The translations under genes and the position numbers were made by a program. The notes under the pieces are model-generated. The model saw only the letters and a list, made by a program, of their open reading frames with translations, ran no database searches and was not told where the DNA came from. Source: Chinchilla lanigera (taxonomy: Eukaryota; Chordata; Mammalia; Rodentia; Chinchillidae). From it: a DNA stretch of 64,000 nucleotides. The stretch lies in contig NW_004955438.1 of assembly GCF_000276665.1 (NCBI RefSeq), positions 11,103,543 through 11,167,542 of the forward strand, read 5' to 3'. Within the stretch, counting starts at the first letter, position 1, and every line of letters starts with the position of its first letter. Below, piece by piece: positions 1 to 11,900 of the stretch.

Positions 1-175
1 NNNNNNNNNNNNNNNNNNNNNNNNNNNNNNNNNNNNNNNNNNNNNNNNNNNNNNNNNNNNNNNNNNNNNNNNNNNNNNNNNNNNNNNNNNNNNNNNNNNN
101 NNNNNNNNNNNNNNNNNNNNNNNNNNNNNNNNNNNNNNNNNNNNNNNNNNNNNNNNNNNNNNNNNNNNNNNNNNN
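1..175. other. Assembly gap (N run)
   Basis: All N. The next downstream PTPN21 coding exon is not visible between 176 and 3698, so it lies in this gap or beyond the left edge. Confidence 1.
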
Positions 176-909
176 CACCCACATCGCTCCGCCTCTGGGA
201 GTACACTGGGTTATGCCTCCTCATCCCTTTCGGTGGGCACAGCCATGTGACTAGTAATAGTCAAAGGAAAATGAGCAGAGGATCAGGGCCAGTTTCTTTG
301 GTCTTTTCCTCCTGCCACCATGACCAACAGCATTCCAGACGGAAGAGACTCCCAGGCCCAAGCCACCAAGGTGAGCCCTTTTGGAGCAGAGACCCTCTTG
401 CTAGGGCACAAGAGACAGGTATCCTGAGCAAGGAGAAAATCCAGAGACTCTGGAACGGCTTGTTAGCACAGCGTAGCCTGCTCTCTGCTGGCTGGCTGGC
501 GACACATGGACAGGAGGCTGTGTGGGAGGGAGAGGGACTGTGGCTCTGGATAAGGGGGAAGCATGGGCAAAGCCAGGGACCAACCTGAAGCAAACCAACA
601 GTGGGAAACTAGACTAGAAGAGTAGGCTTTGAAAATACACAGTCACGAACACTAGGCAGATGAGTGATCCTGGACTCATAGTTGTGTGTTAGATGAAGCA
701 GGACAGCAGAGATTGAAGATACCAACTCTTATGACACTACAACTAGCGAGAAATAAGAAAAGAAAAAAGGCTGGATTGGATTAGGATCAGGGGACATGGA
801 AGAGATTACTCTATGAAGTTATAGGCAATAGGCTTTATAAATGACTAAATGTCCAAGGCAAAAAAAGAAGAAAAGCAACAATACATGCAGCTCAGAACCC
901 AAGTTACCA

Positions 910-1034
910 GGCCCAGGCATGGTGATGCACATCTGTAGTCCCTGCACTCGGGAGGCTGAGGAAGGACGATGGCTTGAGCCCAGGAGTTTGAGAACAGCCC
1001 GGGCAACATAGCAAGACCTCATCTCAACAAACAA
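910..1034 (+). repeat. Short B1/7SL-like SINE without internal duplication
   Basis: It has a 7SL-type head (GGCATGGTGATGCACATCTG), the GGGAGGCTGAGG motif and the ending GCAACATAGCAAGACC. It lacks the duplicated second arm seen in other copies here, so it resembles an older monomer. Confidence 0.7.
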
Positions 1035-2610
1035 CCAAGAATCCAGGTAACCAGGAAAGTGACTTCATCACCAAAAAAAAAGTTTGGAACACCAGGAAGG
1101 AATAGGCTGATAGAGATATTAGTTCGAATCTAGTATTTCAATTTGCAGCATGTCAGGATAGCTGACATCATTTCCTGAGTGATCACCAGAAGGCCGGCAC
1201 TTCACCAAGGGCCTCACATGCTGCGGCCTCGCAGCTGTCACAACAGTCTGTCAGACAGCAGGAAGTGCAGGGCTGGGGCCCGGGCTGGGGCGGTGGAAGG
1301 TGAAGGCGAGCTAGTCGTCCTCCTGGGGATCCGAGCGTTGTAACTGCAGTGGTAGCTCCCAGAGGGAGGGAAGAAGGCCACACACACCGGCAGGGATCAC
1401 GGAGCAACACTGAGACAGAGAAGGAGGGAAAGCCCTGCTCGCTGAGAAGCATGGAAAGGGGGGTGAGCGTAGGGATACAAATATCCAAATGTTACCTGCA
1501 TGTCCTGAATGAAATCAAGTGATTAACACATTGGTGGAACAGAGTGATGAGTCTGATGGTGGGAAGGTGCCATGGGTGCTGGGACCTCGGAGAGCGGCTT
1601 TTACAGGGTAGTGAGGCGCAAGAGTCAAGGGGTAAACAATAAGCAGAAGCAAACATATAGACCACTTGGAGAGGGGTGTGCAAGGAAAGAACACTTAACC
1701 CGGAACAATCGTTTGAAGACAGCAGAGAGCAAAAGACAGCGAGATGTTCCCAGACCGAGTTAGGAAAAGGGGCGGCAAGGAGACCAACAGCACGGAGACC
1801 GGCCTCGTCCCAGTGTGGGAGGGGCTGGGGTGCATGCGCAGACAGGGTGGGTGGAGGAGGAAGACAGCGAAGAAATACCAAGCCACAAGGAGGTGGGGGC
1901 CAGAACCCAAACCCCAGGCTCTGCTCCCCGAGCTACCCCATAGCACAGCACAAACAGGGCAACCACAATCCGCCCTCTGCCCCTTACAACTTCCCTCCCT
2001 ACTCATTCCCTATGCGCAAGGGCGAGCGGACCGCTCTGCTGCTCTCTACATCCAGCTCAGAATCCAAGTTACCAGGGCCAGGCACGGGGAAGGGGAAGGA
2101 TCCCTGTCCCCACTCGGTGCCTCGGGATTCACTATCCCCCAAAATCGGAGCAGCCGCCCCAGTCAGGACCCGCTTCTCACTGAAATCCGGCCACCTGACG
2201 GAGCCCAGAAAGTTCTTAGCACCGCTAGATGACGGGCGTGTCTGCCATCAGATGGCACAGGGACTGCATGCTCTCCCTCAGCCGAAGAATTACATTCTCT
2301 TTAATTCCAAGGCACGCGTGCAAATGTTTTACCCCAAAATTAAACCCTAAACTTCTGACGACTGGAGCTACTCATCTGCATCGACCTCCTTGGGCTTTAG
2401 TGCAGCTTTATACACAGATTACCGAATAAAGGAATGATCAAGATAAGCTTGGGGCACTGTCATAATTACCGTTCCATATACTTAAAGCATGAACACTGCA
2501 GTAATCACGTGCTTAAAGTTTACAATGGGAAGATCTCAAGCAAGGAAATACAGTGAGACTGGGGCATCTTTTTCCTGAAAGCAACAAACTTTCAAAAGGT
2601 GAATGGAGGG

Positions 2611-2680
2611 CTGGGGATTTAGCTCAGAGGCAAAGCACCTGCCTGGCAAGCGCAAGGTCATGAGTTTGGTTCCAGGATCT

Positions 2681-2719
<39 letters not shown>
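2611..2719 (+). repeat. ID SINE with long poly(A)
   Basis: A tRNA-like head (GGCTGGGGATTTAGCTCAGA) and B-box region GAGTTTGGTTCC are followed by an A run of about 37 bases (2683-2719), suggesting a relatively young copy. Confidence 0.85.
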
Positions 2720-2722
<3 letters not shown>

Positions 2723-3698
2723 GAATGGGGTGGGGATGTTAACAGGACATAGGAATCACCTTGAAGTTCCCATTGGCCAATTTTGGGGCCACTTGAGCAT
2801 CAAAATTTGAAACTACAAATTTTTACCATATATTCAAGAACCTGAATATACTGGCTTGTTCTATGAATCCAGCATGGCTAGAATCATGACAACTTGGGGT
2901 ACAACTTCAGGCAAAAGCTATCCAGGCTTGAGGATCTCTTCATCGGTTTATGCATGGTAGTAACTGTTCAAGGCTTTGCAAAATCAGTGTACTTTACCTT
3001 GGGAAGAAGCATATGGCTCTGTATAGTGTCCATTATAATGCAGCTGGGGTGGGGGAGGCATCACATAGGGCTGGGGTTTAGGCTAAGAAATGGAAAGTTG
3101 GACACAGGGTTAAAACACATTGCCTATGTAACAGAGGTAAAGTAATTCTTTTCTGGATTCCTTCTCTCTACTAAAAAAAGAAGCTTCTAAAAGAGTTAAA
3201 TATACTTATTATATATGGAAAATCCATGTGAAGACACAGGAGGTCTTACCATATGTATCACTTTCACCGCTGCCCATAAGGGCAATGCCAAGCCCTGCAC
3301 ACTGATACTAAGGATAATCTGCTTCCAAAAGGTGAAAGAAGGAACTGATATAAATGTCCTTGTATAAAGATCTGAATATAAGAAGTGTATATGTAATATA
3401 TTTAATCCTATTAGACAAAGTTATCAAGTAATTTAAACATCTACCAAGTTCCGCTTACTCTTGGCTAATAGTTCAAATTTATAACACTTGATTGGACCTC
3501 ATATTTGAATATGTACAATATAATAAATATTAGGTTGAACTGAGGAAAAAAATCATCCTTTCTTTGGATAAAAATGATCAAGTATGAGCACAGTTTTATG
3601 ACTCAAACTCAAAATGCACACTACCCAAAGCAGGTTTTATTGAGCCAAATGACACTGTGAAAAGAAAAATCAAAAAGCAATCAGTTGTTTCTTCTTAC

Positions 3699-3759
3699 CA
3701 GAGACATCCTTGAAGATGACCTCCTCCTGAGTGGATTCACTGTGACAGTCTGAGTTTGC
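3699..3759 (-). CDS. PTPN21: PTPN21 coding exon 10 (about residues 311-331, start of linker)
   Basis: A 61-base exon found by following the expected protein; it is too short to stand out as an ORF. The acceptor TTTATAG ends at 3760 and the donor GTAAGA starts at 3698. One base completes leucine, then [20 protein letters not shown]. It begins the proline/serine-rich linker. The RRRSSSRMS cluster resembles a basophilic-kinase target; that is inference. It ends in phase 0. Confidence 0.93.
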
Positions 3760-6700
3760 CTATAAAACAAGATAGTTTTGAGAAGAGCACATACTTCCTA
3801 ATTCCATCAAAACAAATTCAGATACAGGAAGGTACCATGAGAAGTCTGCAAAGGAAAAAAGACAAACTAGACCAGACACAGATTAGAGAGCAGAAAAGTG
3901 GTTTACTGGCATCCTGTCGGGCCTTGACCACTTCTGGCCCTGCACCATGCTCTGGGGCATCATTCCCGGGACCCCAGAGAGGGAGGACTGCTGTTCCTTC
4001 CCCGCCCATCGTGTTAGCGAGACAAGTCTTGTGGCACGGCCACAGCAGGGTAGGAGGGACCGGCAGCAAACTCAGCCCACGCATCTCTCCTGCAGGCTGG
4101 GTTAGCACTGAAAGTCTCGAACAGTCCGAATGGTGGTGAGTATCAGCTGGCAGCCGCGAAGCCTAAAGCTAAAGGTCTATTAACCACAGACTCCAAATAT
4201 CAGGAAAAGATAATTTTGGTGACTTATGAATTTACACTTGGCAGGGGGGTTTAACATTTCTCTAAGGAACTGAATTAGGGAAAGCAAAAAGTAGAAAAGT
4301 CAGTTCAGTGGGCCTGTCATAAACCCATTCAGCTTTTTTTGCAAGAAACTTCTCTCTGTTTTAAAAGCAACTATTAAGGAACACTGACTGAGCTTACCTG
4401 GTAATTTGGGATTTTAAACTATTCACACACGTTCCTTTTTTTTTTTTTTTTTTTTTGAGACAGAGTCTCGCTATGCAGTTCAGGCTGGCCTTGAGCTCAC
4501 TTTGTAGCCCAGGCTGGTCTCAAAACTCGTAACAATCCTCCTGCCTCAGCGTCCCGAGTGCTGGAATTACAGGCATGTGCCACCATGCCCAGCTATTCAC
4601 ACAAGTTTCATCTTTGAATGAACAAGGTTTTTAAAAAGAACAAGATCAGAAAAGCTCATTTGTAACCCCACTGTTTTTAAACAGAAGCAGCATTTTTTTT
4701 TTCTTGCATGTGGTCAATTTTATTGCAAATAAGATTTAGAACCTAGAGACCCTGAATTCTTGGTTTTCTGGACGGCTTGTATAATTCTGTCAAACAACTT
4801 TTTAAAAAACTTTTTTACTATCTGTGCCTAGCTCATGAACTTATAGGACACATAATTAGTGATTACAAAAATATCCTGTGACCTTTGGCTAGATTCTAAG
4901 GACAAGCTACTGGAAAACCCACTATTACAAAGTGAACGTTCAACCCATTTAATCAACAGGTTAATTAATAATATGAAGCCTCTTCTAAATTAACATTATT
5001 CATCCGGGCATAGTGGCACACGCCTGTAATTCTAGCACTCTGGGAAGCTGAGGCAGGAGGATCACAAGTTTAAGCCCAGCCCGGGCAACTTAGTGACTCA
5101 GTAACACCCTGTCTTGAAATTGTGGAGAGCAGCTAAGCTGGAGACCAACCACACATTCGGAGCTACAGCAAGGCCAGCCCCAAGAACACGGAGCTCCAGA
5201 GGCGAGCCATGGAAACAGGTTGCTGAGACTAAAGCAAGGCAGTCCAGCAGGTGTCTGGCCGTGGTGTCCTCCCTGTTAACTATAGCACAGACAGCTCTGA
5301 GAATGTTTCGCTTTCAGTGTTCTCAGCAAAACATGAGACCCTGCACTTTTGGCCCTGTCGCATGCTTACCCTCCCTTTCACAGTATATAAATAAAGAAGC
5401 AGACTATGCTGGGCTGTTGCTGCCTCTCCATCAAAGAGTTCAGGTCCCACCAGGTCCCAGCTTTCCTTTTAGTATGTATTGATAGTTTTTCTTAATCTCC
5501 CATCACCCCCTCTCAGGACCCCACTGGCTGTGCAGCTCATGGCAGAAATAAAAGTTTTTAAAAGGCCTAGGGATACAGTTGAATGCAAAAGCCCTGGGTT
5601 CAATACCTAGTAACACAAAAATAGACAGATATTATTCCTAGCACTCTGATAACTGCTGTCTATACTCAAACTCTAAGCATTCACTTATCTGTACAAGACT
5701 TTTGAGACAAAAAGAAAACTAGTAGATATGAGACACAACATCAGGTGACTAAAACTGCTTTCACTAGTTGACTTCTTTTAATAATTTGTCAGTGCAGGGT
5801 GTTCAGGCTGTTTATGAAACGCAGATGTCTCTGCCACCAAGGATGCTCCCTCCCTCCGGTATTCATGTCAGCATGACTGTATCTGAGCTTTAACTGCATA
5901 CAAGATGCTGCAGTTTGCTGCTTTGAAATTTACGTTGCCTCTCTTCATCCTCCATGGTTGCAGCTAGGTTTTAGGTAAAGGGGAGCTACTGAAGTTTACA
6001 GAGTCTAGCAGAGGTGGAGATGGACTGAGCTTTTATTTATTTATTTATTTTTAGTCTTTTTGAGACAGGGTCTCACTCTCTAGTTCAGACTGACCTTGAG
6101 CTCACTTTGTAGCCCAGGCTGGTCTCAAACTCACAACGATCCTCCTTGTCTCAGCCTCCCAAGTGCTGGGATTACAGGCGTGAGCCACCACGCCCAGCCT
6201 TGGACTGAGCTTTTATAAAATACTGGTAAGTGCAAAAATGAGAAAAAAAGAACTGCTGACTGATTTCACCATCAACAAACTCCAGCGTGTCCACAGTTAC
6301 CTAAGTGTGTTCAGCACAAAACTCAAGGAGGCAGCGCTTGGGAGGACAGGTGGCAACTCCCACCCGCACTATCTGTTCAGGCATCTTGCTGGCAGCACCT
6401 GTGCAGGCGAACACTGCCCACTGCAGAAGCCAGTTCTGCTGAACACAGACAAACCTGTAGTTCTTCTACCTGCCGGTAGTTCATCCTGGGCAGCCTCCCC
6501 ATTGGTTCTAACTGTGTGACTGCCTCTTTCTCCCTGCCACTGCTGCAAGTACGGTTTAAGCTGAGATCAACCTCCACGACTCCACCAGGCTATTGGTTGT
6601 GCTTTCTAAACTTCTGGTGTAGTTTCTACACTGATGAGAGCTGCTAAACTATGAGGCAGCTGAAAGAGCGCTTGGAAGTCATTGGAGCAGGTGTACTAGA

Positions 6701-8917
6701 GAAGACGGTACCAGAGGGCTTCCAGTCCCAGTAAGATAAATGATACTGCTCATTGAAACTGTGCCAAAGACCGCTGATTATCTAATGAAATCCAAGCACC
6801 AACCCCAAAAGTGACATCCAGTTATCATGATTTTATAGATGAGGCAACTGATACTTAGATGAAGGAAGTTGCTCCTAGTCACATGGCAAACAAGTGGCAG
6901 AACCAGCATTTGGACGAGCAGCTTTGTCAGATTTCCGGGCATGGGCTCTGAGCACTATGTGTCTGGCTGCTTCCTCAACTCCAGCTAGTCTGGAAGCTGC
7001 GGGGGAGAAGAGGACACACCACGCATCACTGCGCCCGGCACACTGCCCGGCTCACAGGAAGCCCTCCGTGCGAGGGGTGTGTGCCGAGCAAACGAATGGC
7101 GGAGTGAGCTGGAACTGAGGCTAATGTTCTTTACTAAGCAATACTGTTGAGCTCGTGTTTCTCGGAATGTCTGACTTGGCTTTGTGAGCTTCCTTTCAGT
7201 CATTTGTTTGTTTTCAGCTCATGAAGGGGTGATTTTCATAATCAGAACGTGCTGGGTGGCAGAAATACCTACCGAATGTTTGTCTCAGTGATTTTCCTGA
7301 GGAACGAAAGCTCTTCTCCCTCCCTTCTCGAGGGTGGGCCAGAGGCTCTGAGAGGCCTGCTCCCATTTTTCTCCCGTACTCCCGTTACAGGCCCCTGGCT
7401 TTGTGGACAGGAGAGGAGCAAAGCTGGCAGGGATCATCTGCCACTCAGGGTGAGAGGGAGTAGCTTCACTCTAGCTCCATGACAGGTTAGTTTTTCAGCG
7501 TGAGTAACCTTCATGTAAACAGTGACCAGCTCAGGAAGGGAAGCTGCCTTCTGTGAGACAAGGATTTAAGATTTTTTTTTTTTTTGGTACCGGGAGTTGA
7601 ACTCAGGACCTTGTGCTTGCCAGACAGACGCTTGTGCCACTGAGCCATATCCCTGGCCCCTGAGACAAGGATTTAAAAGCTGCAACTTTTGCTAAAAAGC
7701 ACTGACTCTTCATTTCGACCTGCAGATACCAATGGGTAAAAGGGTAAAGGTTGCTATTTCTGCCTTCATTTTATACCCGTGTCCTTTATTACTTTAAACT
7801 GCGGCTCAGATTCCTGCTCAGCTCTGTAAGTAAGCATGCTAATCACTGAGTATCTATCTAAACAACAGTTTATTGGCCCTACATTTACCTAAGCTCTCTC
7901 ACTGCCCCGCTTCAAAACTGAGGATAGCAAGATAAGAGTAACCAAGACACGCGAGATTTGCAGGGACATTCAGTTGCCAGCTTTTACTACACATCCTCTT
8001 CCAGATTCTCTGGCATGGCACCCGGAAGTCTCTAGTGATTGTCCTAAACCTGCAGTCCCCCTGGATTCCAGCAGAGCATCTGCAGACAGATCTTCCTACG
8101 GTGGGAGCACCTCCCGAGGCAGGAATAATTACCCCGTGACACAACTGAAGTGCCCCACTAGGCAGGAGCAACCATCGCATGGGAACCGGATGGGGGAAGA
8201 GCTTCTCCAGAGCCACAGTGGAGAACCAGAGCTGAGGTAACCATCAAGCAGACCGGGCCGCCTCAGCGAGCGATTACAAGCCCCTGCCCGTGGTCAGTGT
8301 CTCCATCAGAGCTGTGCCCCTGCAGCTGTTCTCCTCGAGCTGGAGTCCTGCCCCACCTTCCCTTCCCTCTCAACCAAAGCTTTTGCCTCTGAGTTTATGC
8401 TCTTTGCCTTAGTTTTAATTCCTCTTATTACTGAGAGAGAAGTTCCCTCACGTCTAGTGCCACCTCTCCCCAAGCCTTGTTTGAGACGGGAGACATCCTA
8501 CTGGCCCTTGCTGCTCCTCAGTCCCCTCCACCTCTTATGACAGGGCCCCTCTCCATGGGTCTGGGGGAAGCGCTGCGCCCTCCCCACACCTCTGCGGGCC
8601 CAGAGGACTGGAAGGGGAGAGGGTTGCTCCGATCTCCCGGGCTTCCTACCAGCTCTTCAGGTCTGTAATAGGCCTCTCCCCTTCCAGGCAGGGCCTGTGC
8701 CCATCAGTCTCTGGATCACAGCAGTCCCCAGAGGAAGTGGACACTGGCTGCTGTGCTCCCCAACAGCCCCACACTACAGAGGACGCTCGCCACGCCCCTC
8801 GCTCTGCCCAGCGCCCAGCGCCCAGCATGCTGCTGGCTGAAATCCACGCTTCTCCACAGAAAGTCTCTTGGGCTTGGCTTTGCCGGCTGGAGGACAGAGC
8901 CCACGGAGAGACGCAAG

Positions 8918-8957
<40 letters not shown>

Positions 8958-11900
8958 GCACGCACACACGCACCCAGAGGCCTTCCCTCCCAGCCTTCTT
9001 TCCATCTAAATTAAGGAGGTTGATTATAGTTTGCCTGGGGTGGGGCAGAAGGGGTTGGAAGAAGCTTTCTGACCTGACTGACTGACAATATTATCTTATT
9101 TAATTCCTAATCTAACTCTAAAGGAATATTATGTATGGTAACATTAGGCCCATTTTATAAATTAAAAAAACAAAAGGAAACTCTTATTTAATGTCTTAAG
9201 GCTTGAGCAACAAAAAGGATGATTTGATTTATCTAAAGTACCTTGTTGGGGGGGGGGGCGTGGTGGCACACACCTATAATCCCAGCACTTGGGAGGCTGA
9301 GGCAGGAGGATCGTTGTGAGTTCAAGGCCAGCCTGGCCTACAAAGTGAGCTCAAGGCCAGCCTGAACTGCATAGTGAGACCCTGTCTCAAAAAGACCAAA
9401 AAAATAAAAAAGTAAAAAATAAAGTACCTTTTTTACAGGTCGGTGAGGAGACTGCTGGATAAATACTAAAACTATAAATACTGAACTGCAGCTTATGGTT
9501 AGTTGAATCACCTCAGGCCATGGGCAACGCCATTATTTACAGGTCAGGGCTGCAGTGAGGGGATGCTGCAGGAGTAGAGCCCACTTTTCTGTGCAGGTAG
9601 ACTCCATCTCTGAAACAGGTGTCCAGAACCCCTGTCCAGCCCCAGGCCAGCTGCAGGTCGGTTAACTGCCCATCTCACTTGAGTTTAACGACCTGGGCCA
9701 TGATAACAAGTCTACCAATACTGTAGAATCATCATCACCTTTTTTATTTGTTTGTTTTTAAAATAAGATCTCACCTGGGTAGTTCAGGCTGGCCTTGAAC
9801 TCACTGGGGAGGCTGCCTCCCAACTGCTGGGACACTACACGGTGTGTACCCCTATGCCCAGCTAGAATCAGTACAATATTAAATATGACTAAATAGTCCC
9901 TGTTGAGAGTCTTAAAAGAAATAGCCAGAAAATTAAAGTTATTTTTGGTTTTGTTACCCATCAAAACATTAAAAACTAGTATTAAAGGTTTCATTTACTT
10001 TATATGGAAGACAAATACACACAATGAAATATATTTCCCAAAGAGTGAGTCATAAATAATTACACAGGATAGTTCACAGAAATGAGCTTCCATAATCTAG
10101 ATACATAAAACTAAATTTGGAAAATAGCCCTTTATACATAATTCCATTGTCAAAAGAATCAGATGTTCCTTATAGAGATCCAATAAATACAACTGACAGT
10201 TTTATTCACACTTATTAATAAAAAGCACATTTCTGAGACTGCCCCATTTACCACAATCATTGGTTGCTTTTCCCTCTGAATCTTAAAAATCATTACTAGC
10301 TAATGATTTGCCCAGAAACACTTTTAAAACGAAGGTGTCAGGGCTGGGGATGTAACTGAGTGGTAGAGTCCCTGCCTGGCATAAATCCCTAAGCACTGCA
10401 AAACAAAGAAAAAAAGCCAGTAACCACCCATCAATATGGATGTTTATTCAAAGGTGATTGTGTTTCATGGTTTATTCAGAGTAACTGATTCTCCACTATT
10501 TTCCAGAAAAGGAACTAAGTTAGGTATGATGGCTCAATATGAACATTCTTGGGCTGGGGATATAGCTCAGTGGCACAGCGCCTGCCTGGCAAGTGAAAGG
10601 TCCTGAGTTCGATTCCCAGTACCGGAAAAAAAAAAAAAATAAGTATTCTTAAATTTATTAAAGGCTTTAAAATGAAAATGCGGTGTTCCCACAGACTGTA
10701 TATTTACTACTTTAACAGAAATAATGTCACACCAGGCTGGGTGACCAGGCCAGCTCAGAGCCCCAAAGACTGCACTCAGGGATCCTGCACCCGCCGCACC
10801 ACTGAATGTAACCACCAGGGGGAACACTTTCATACAGAAATGTAGCACAACTCCAAAGCCCACAACCAGCAGAAAAGGCTTCCTGTACCCAGAAAAAAGG
10901 GGCTCCTCCTCCCTGTCAGTTACTAATTACCAGAACCTCACCTCCACAGCAGTGGTGGGAACTCGGCTAAGGACGTGGGGGAGGGGAGCGCTGCCCCTGC
11001 TGTAATCACTGGCTGGTTCCCCTCCCAAGGGACGTCCTTGCCCATTCTGTGGGAACTGTCACTCTGATCAGGTCCTTTAGCACACCATAAAACAGCGAGG
11101 TGATCAGGTCCCTTACACACTATAGAACAGCAAGCCCCTCCACCGCCGGTCTCCTTCCTTCTTCGCACAAAGGACACAAATGTCCTTTTAATTCTTCCCC
11201 TTCCTCCCAGTTTACAATCATAATAAAAAGAAATGAGACAAAGGGTAAAGGGGCTCTCCCCCCATGACTTCCACCACGCTCACTCGGGCTCGCACGGGTC
11301 ACAGCGCAGCAAGGACTGCCACGCGGTGCGCGAGGAGGAGCGTATAAAGGAAACGATCAGGACCGGGCAGCGGCCACATCACGTCGCCCTCCTACACATC
11401 TAAAGGACGCCAAGGGACAGAGGGGTTTAAGAAGAGTTACAGGGTCTGACTCACGCTAAACTACGATCGTTGTGGCTGACTCAGGGAAAACGAGCTGCGC
11501 AGGAAGGCGCTGAAAGGAGTCAGAGGGCTGCTGCAATGTCTCAGATGAGAAACGACCAGCGCGGGCACAAAGCCGCTAGCGGGGTATAAACGCTCAAATG
11601 TCAGATCTGTGTTGAAGGTGGAGCTAGCAGAGCTTGCTGATGAGATGGACATGGCATGAAAAAGAAGTATGACTCAAGTCTTGCAGGTCTGGGGCCCGAG
11701 CAACCGGGTGAGTGTAGTGCGCTCTCTCTTGTCCACACGCGAAACACCGGAGAGGTGGCTTAGGCAGGTAAGAGAGAACAAGAGGTCTGCCTGAGGCATA
11801 TCATGGTGAGATGCCCTGCAGGTATCCAAAGGGACCAATAAACGGGCGGGAGGCGGGACGCAGGCCTTTACAGCTCAGGGAGACATCCGGCTGGTGATCA

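Larger units (their letters stand above)
176..3698 (-). other. PTPN21: PTPN21 intron, distal part
   Basis: No coding exon is visible. The stretch 1150-2430 is unusually GC-rich for this intron and has long fortuitous ORFs but no recognised product. A SINE at about 910, an ID SINE at 2611 and AT-rich unique sequence (2730-3690) fill the rest. Confidence 0.7.

Noticed and set aside
1676..2350. 224-codon open frame on plus
   Set aside because: It overlaps other long frames on both strands, has biased composition and no recognised family; GC-rich sequence explains it.
176..3698. Next PTPN21 linker exon after 3699
   Set aside because: No matching proline-rich coding segment with splice sites was found on the minus strand in this interval.
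8646..9085. Several frames around 8.7-9.0 kb
   Set aside because: They are carried by the CA microsatellite (His-Thr or Cys-Val runs) and show no family.
10551..10641. tRNA gene
   Set aside because: The tRNA-like A and B boxes belong to an ID SINE with an A tail; the same sequence recurs over 25 times.
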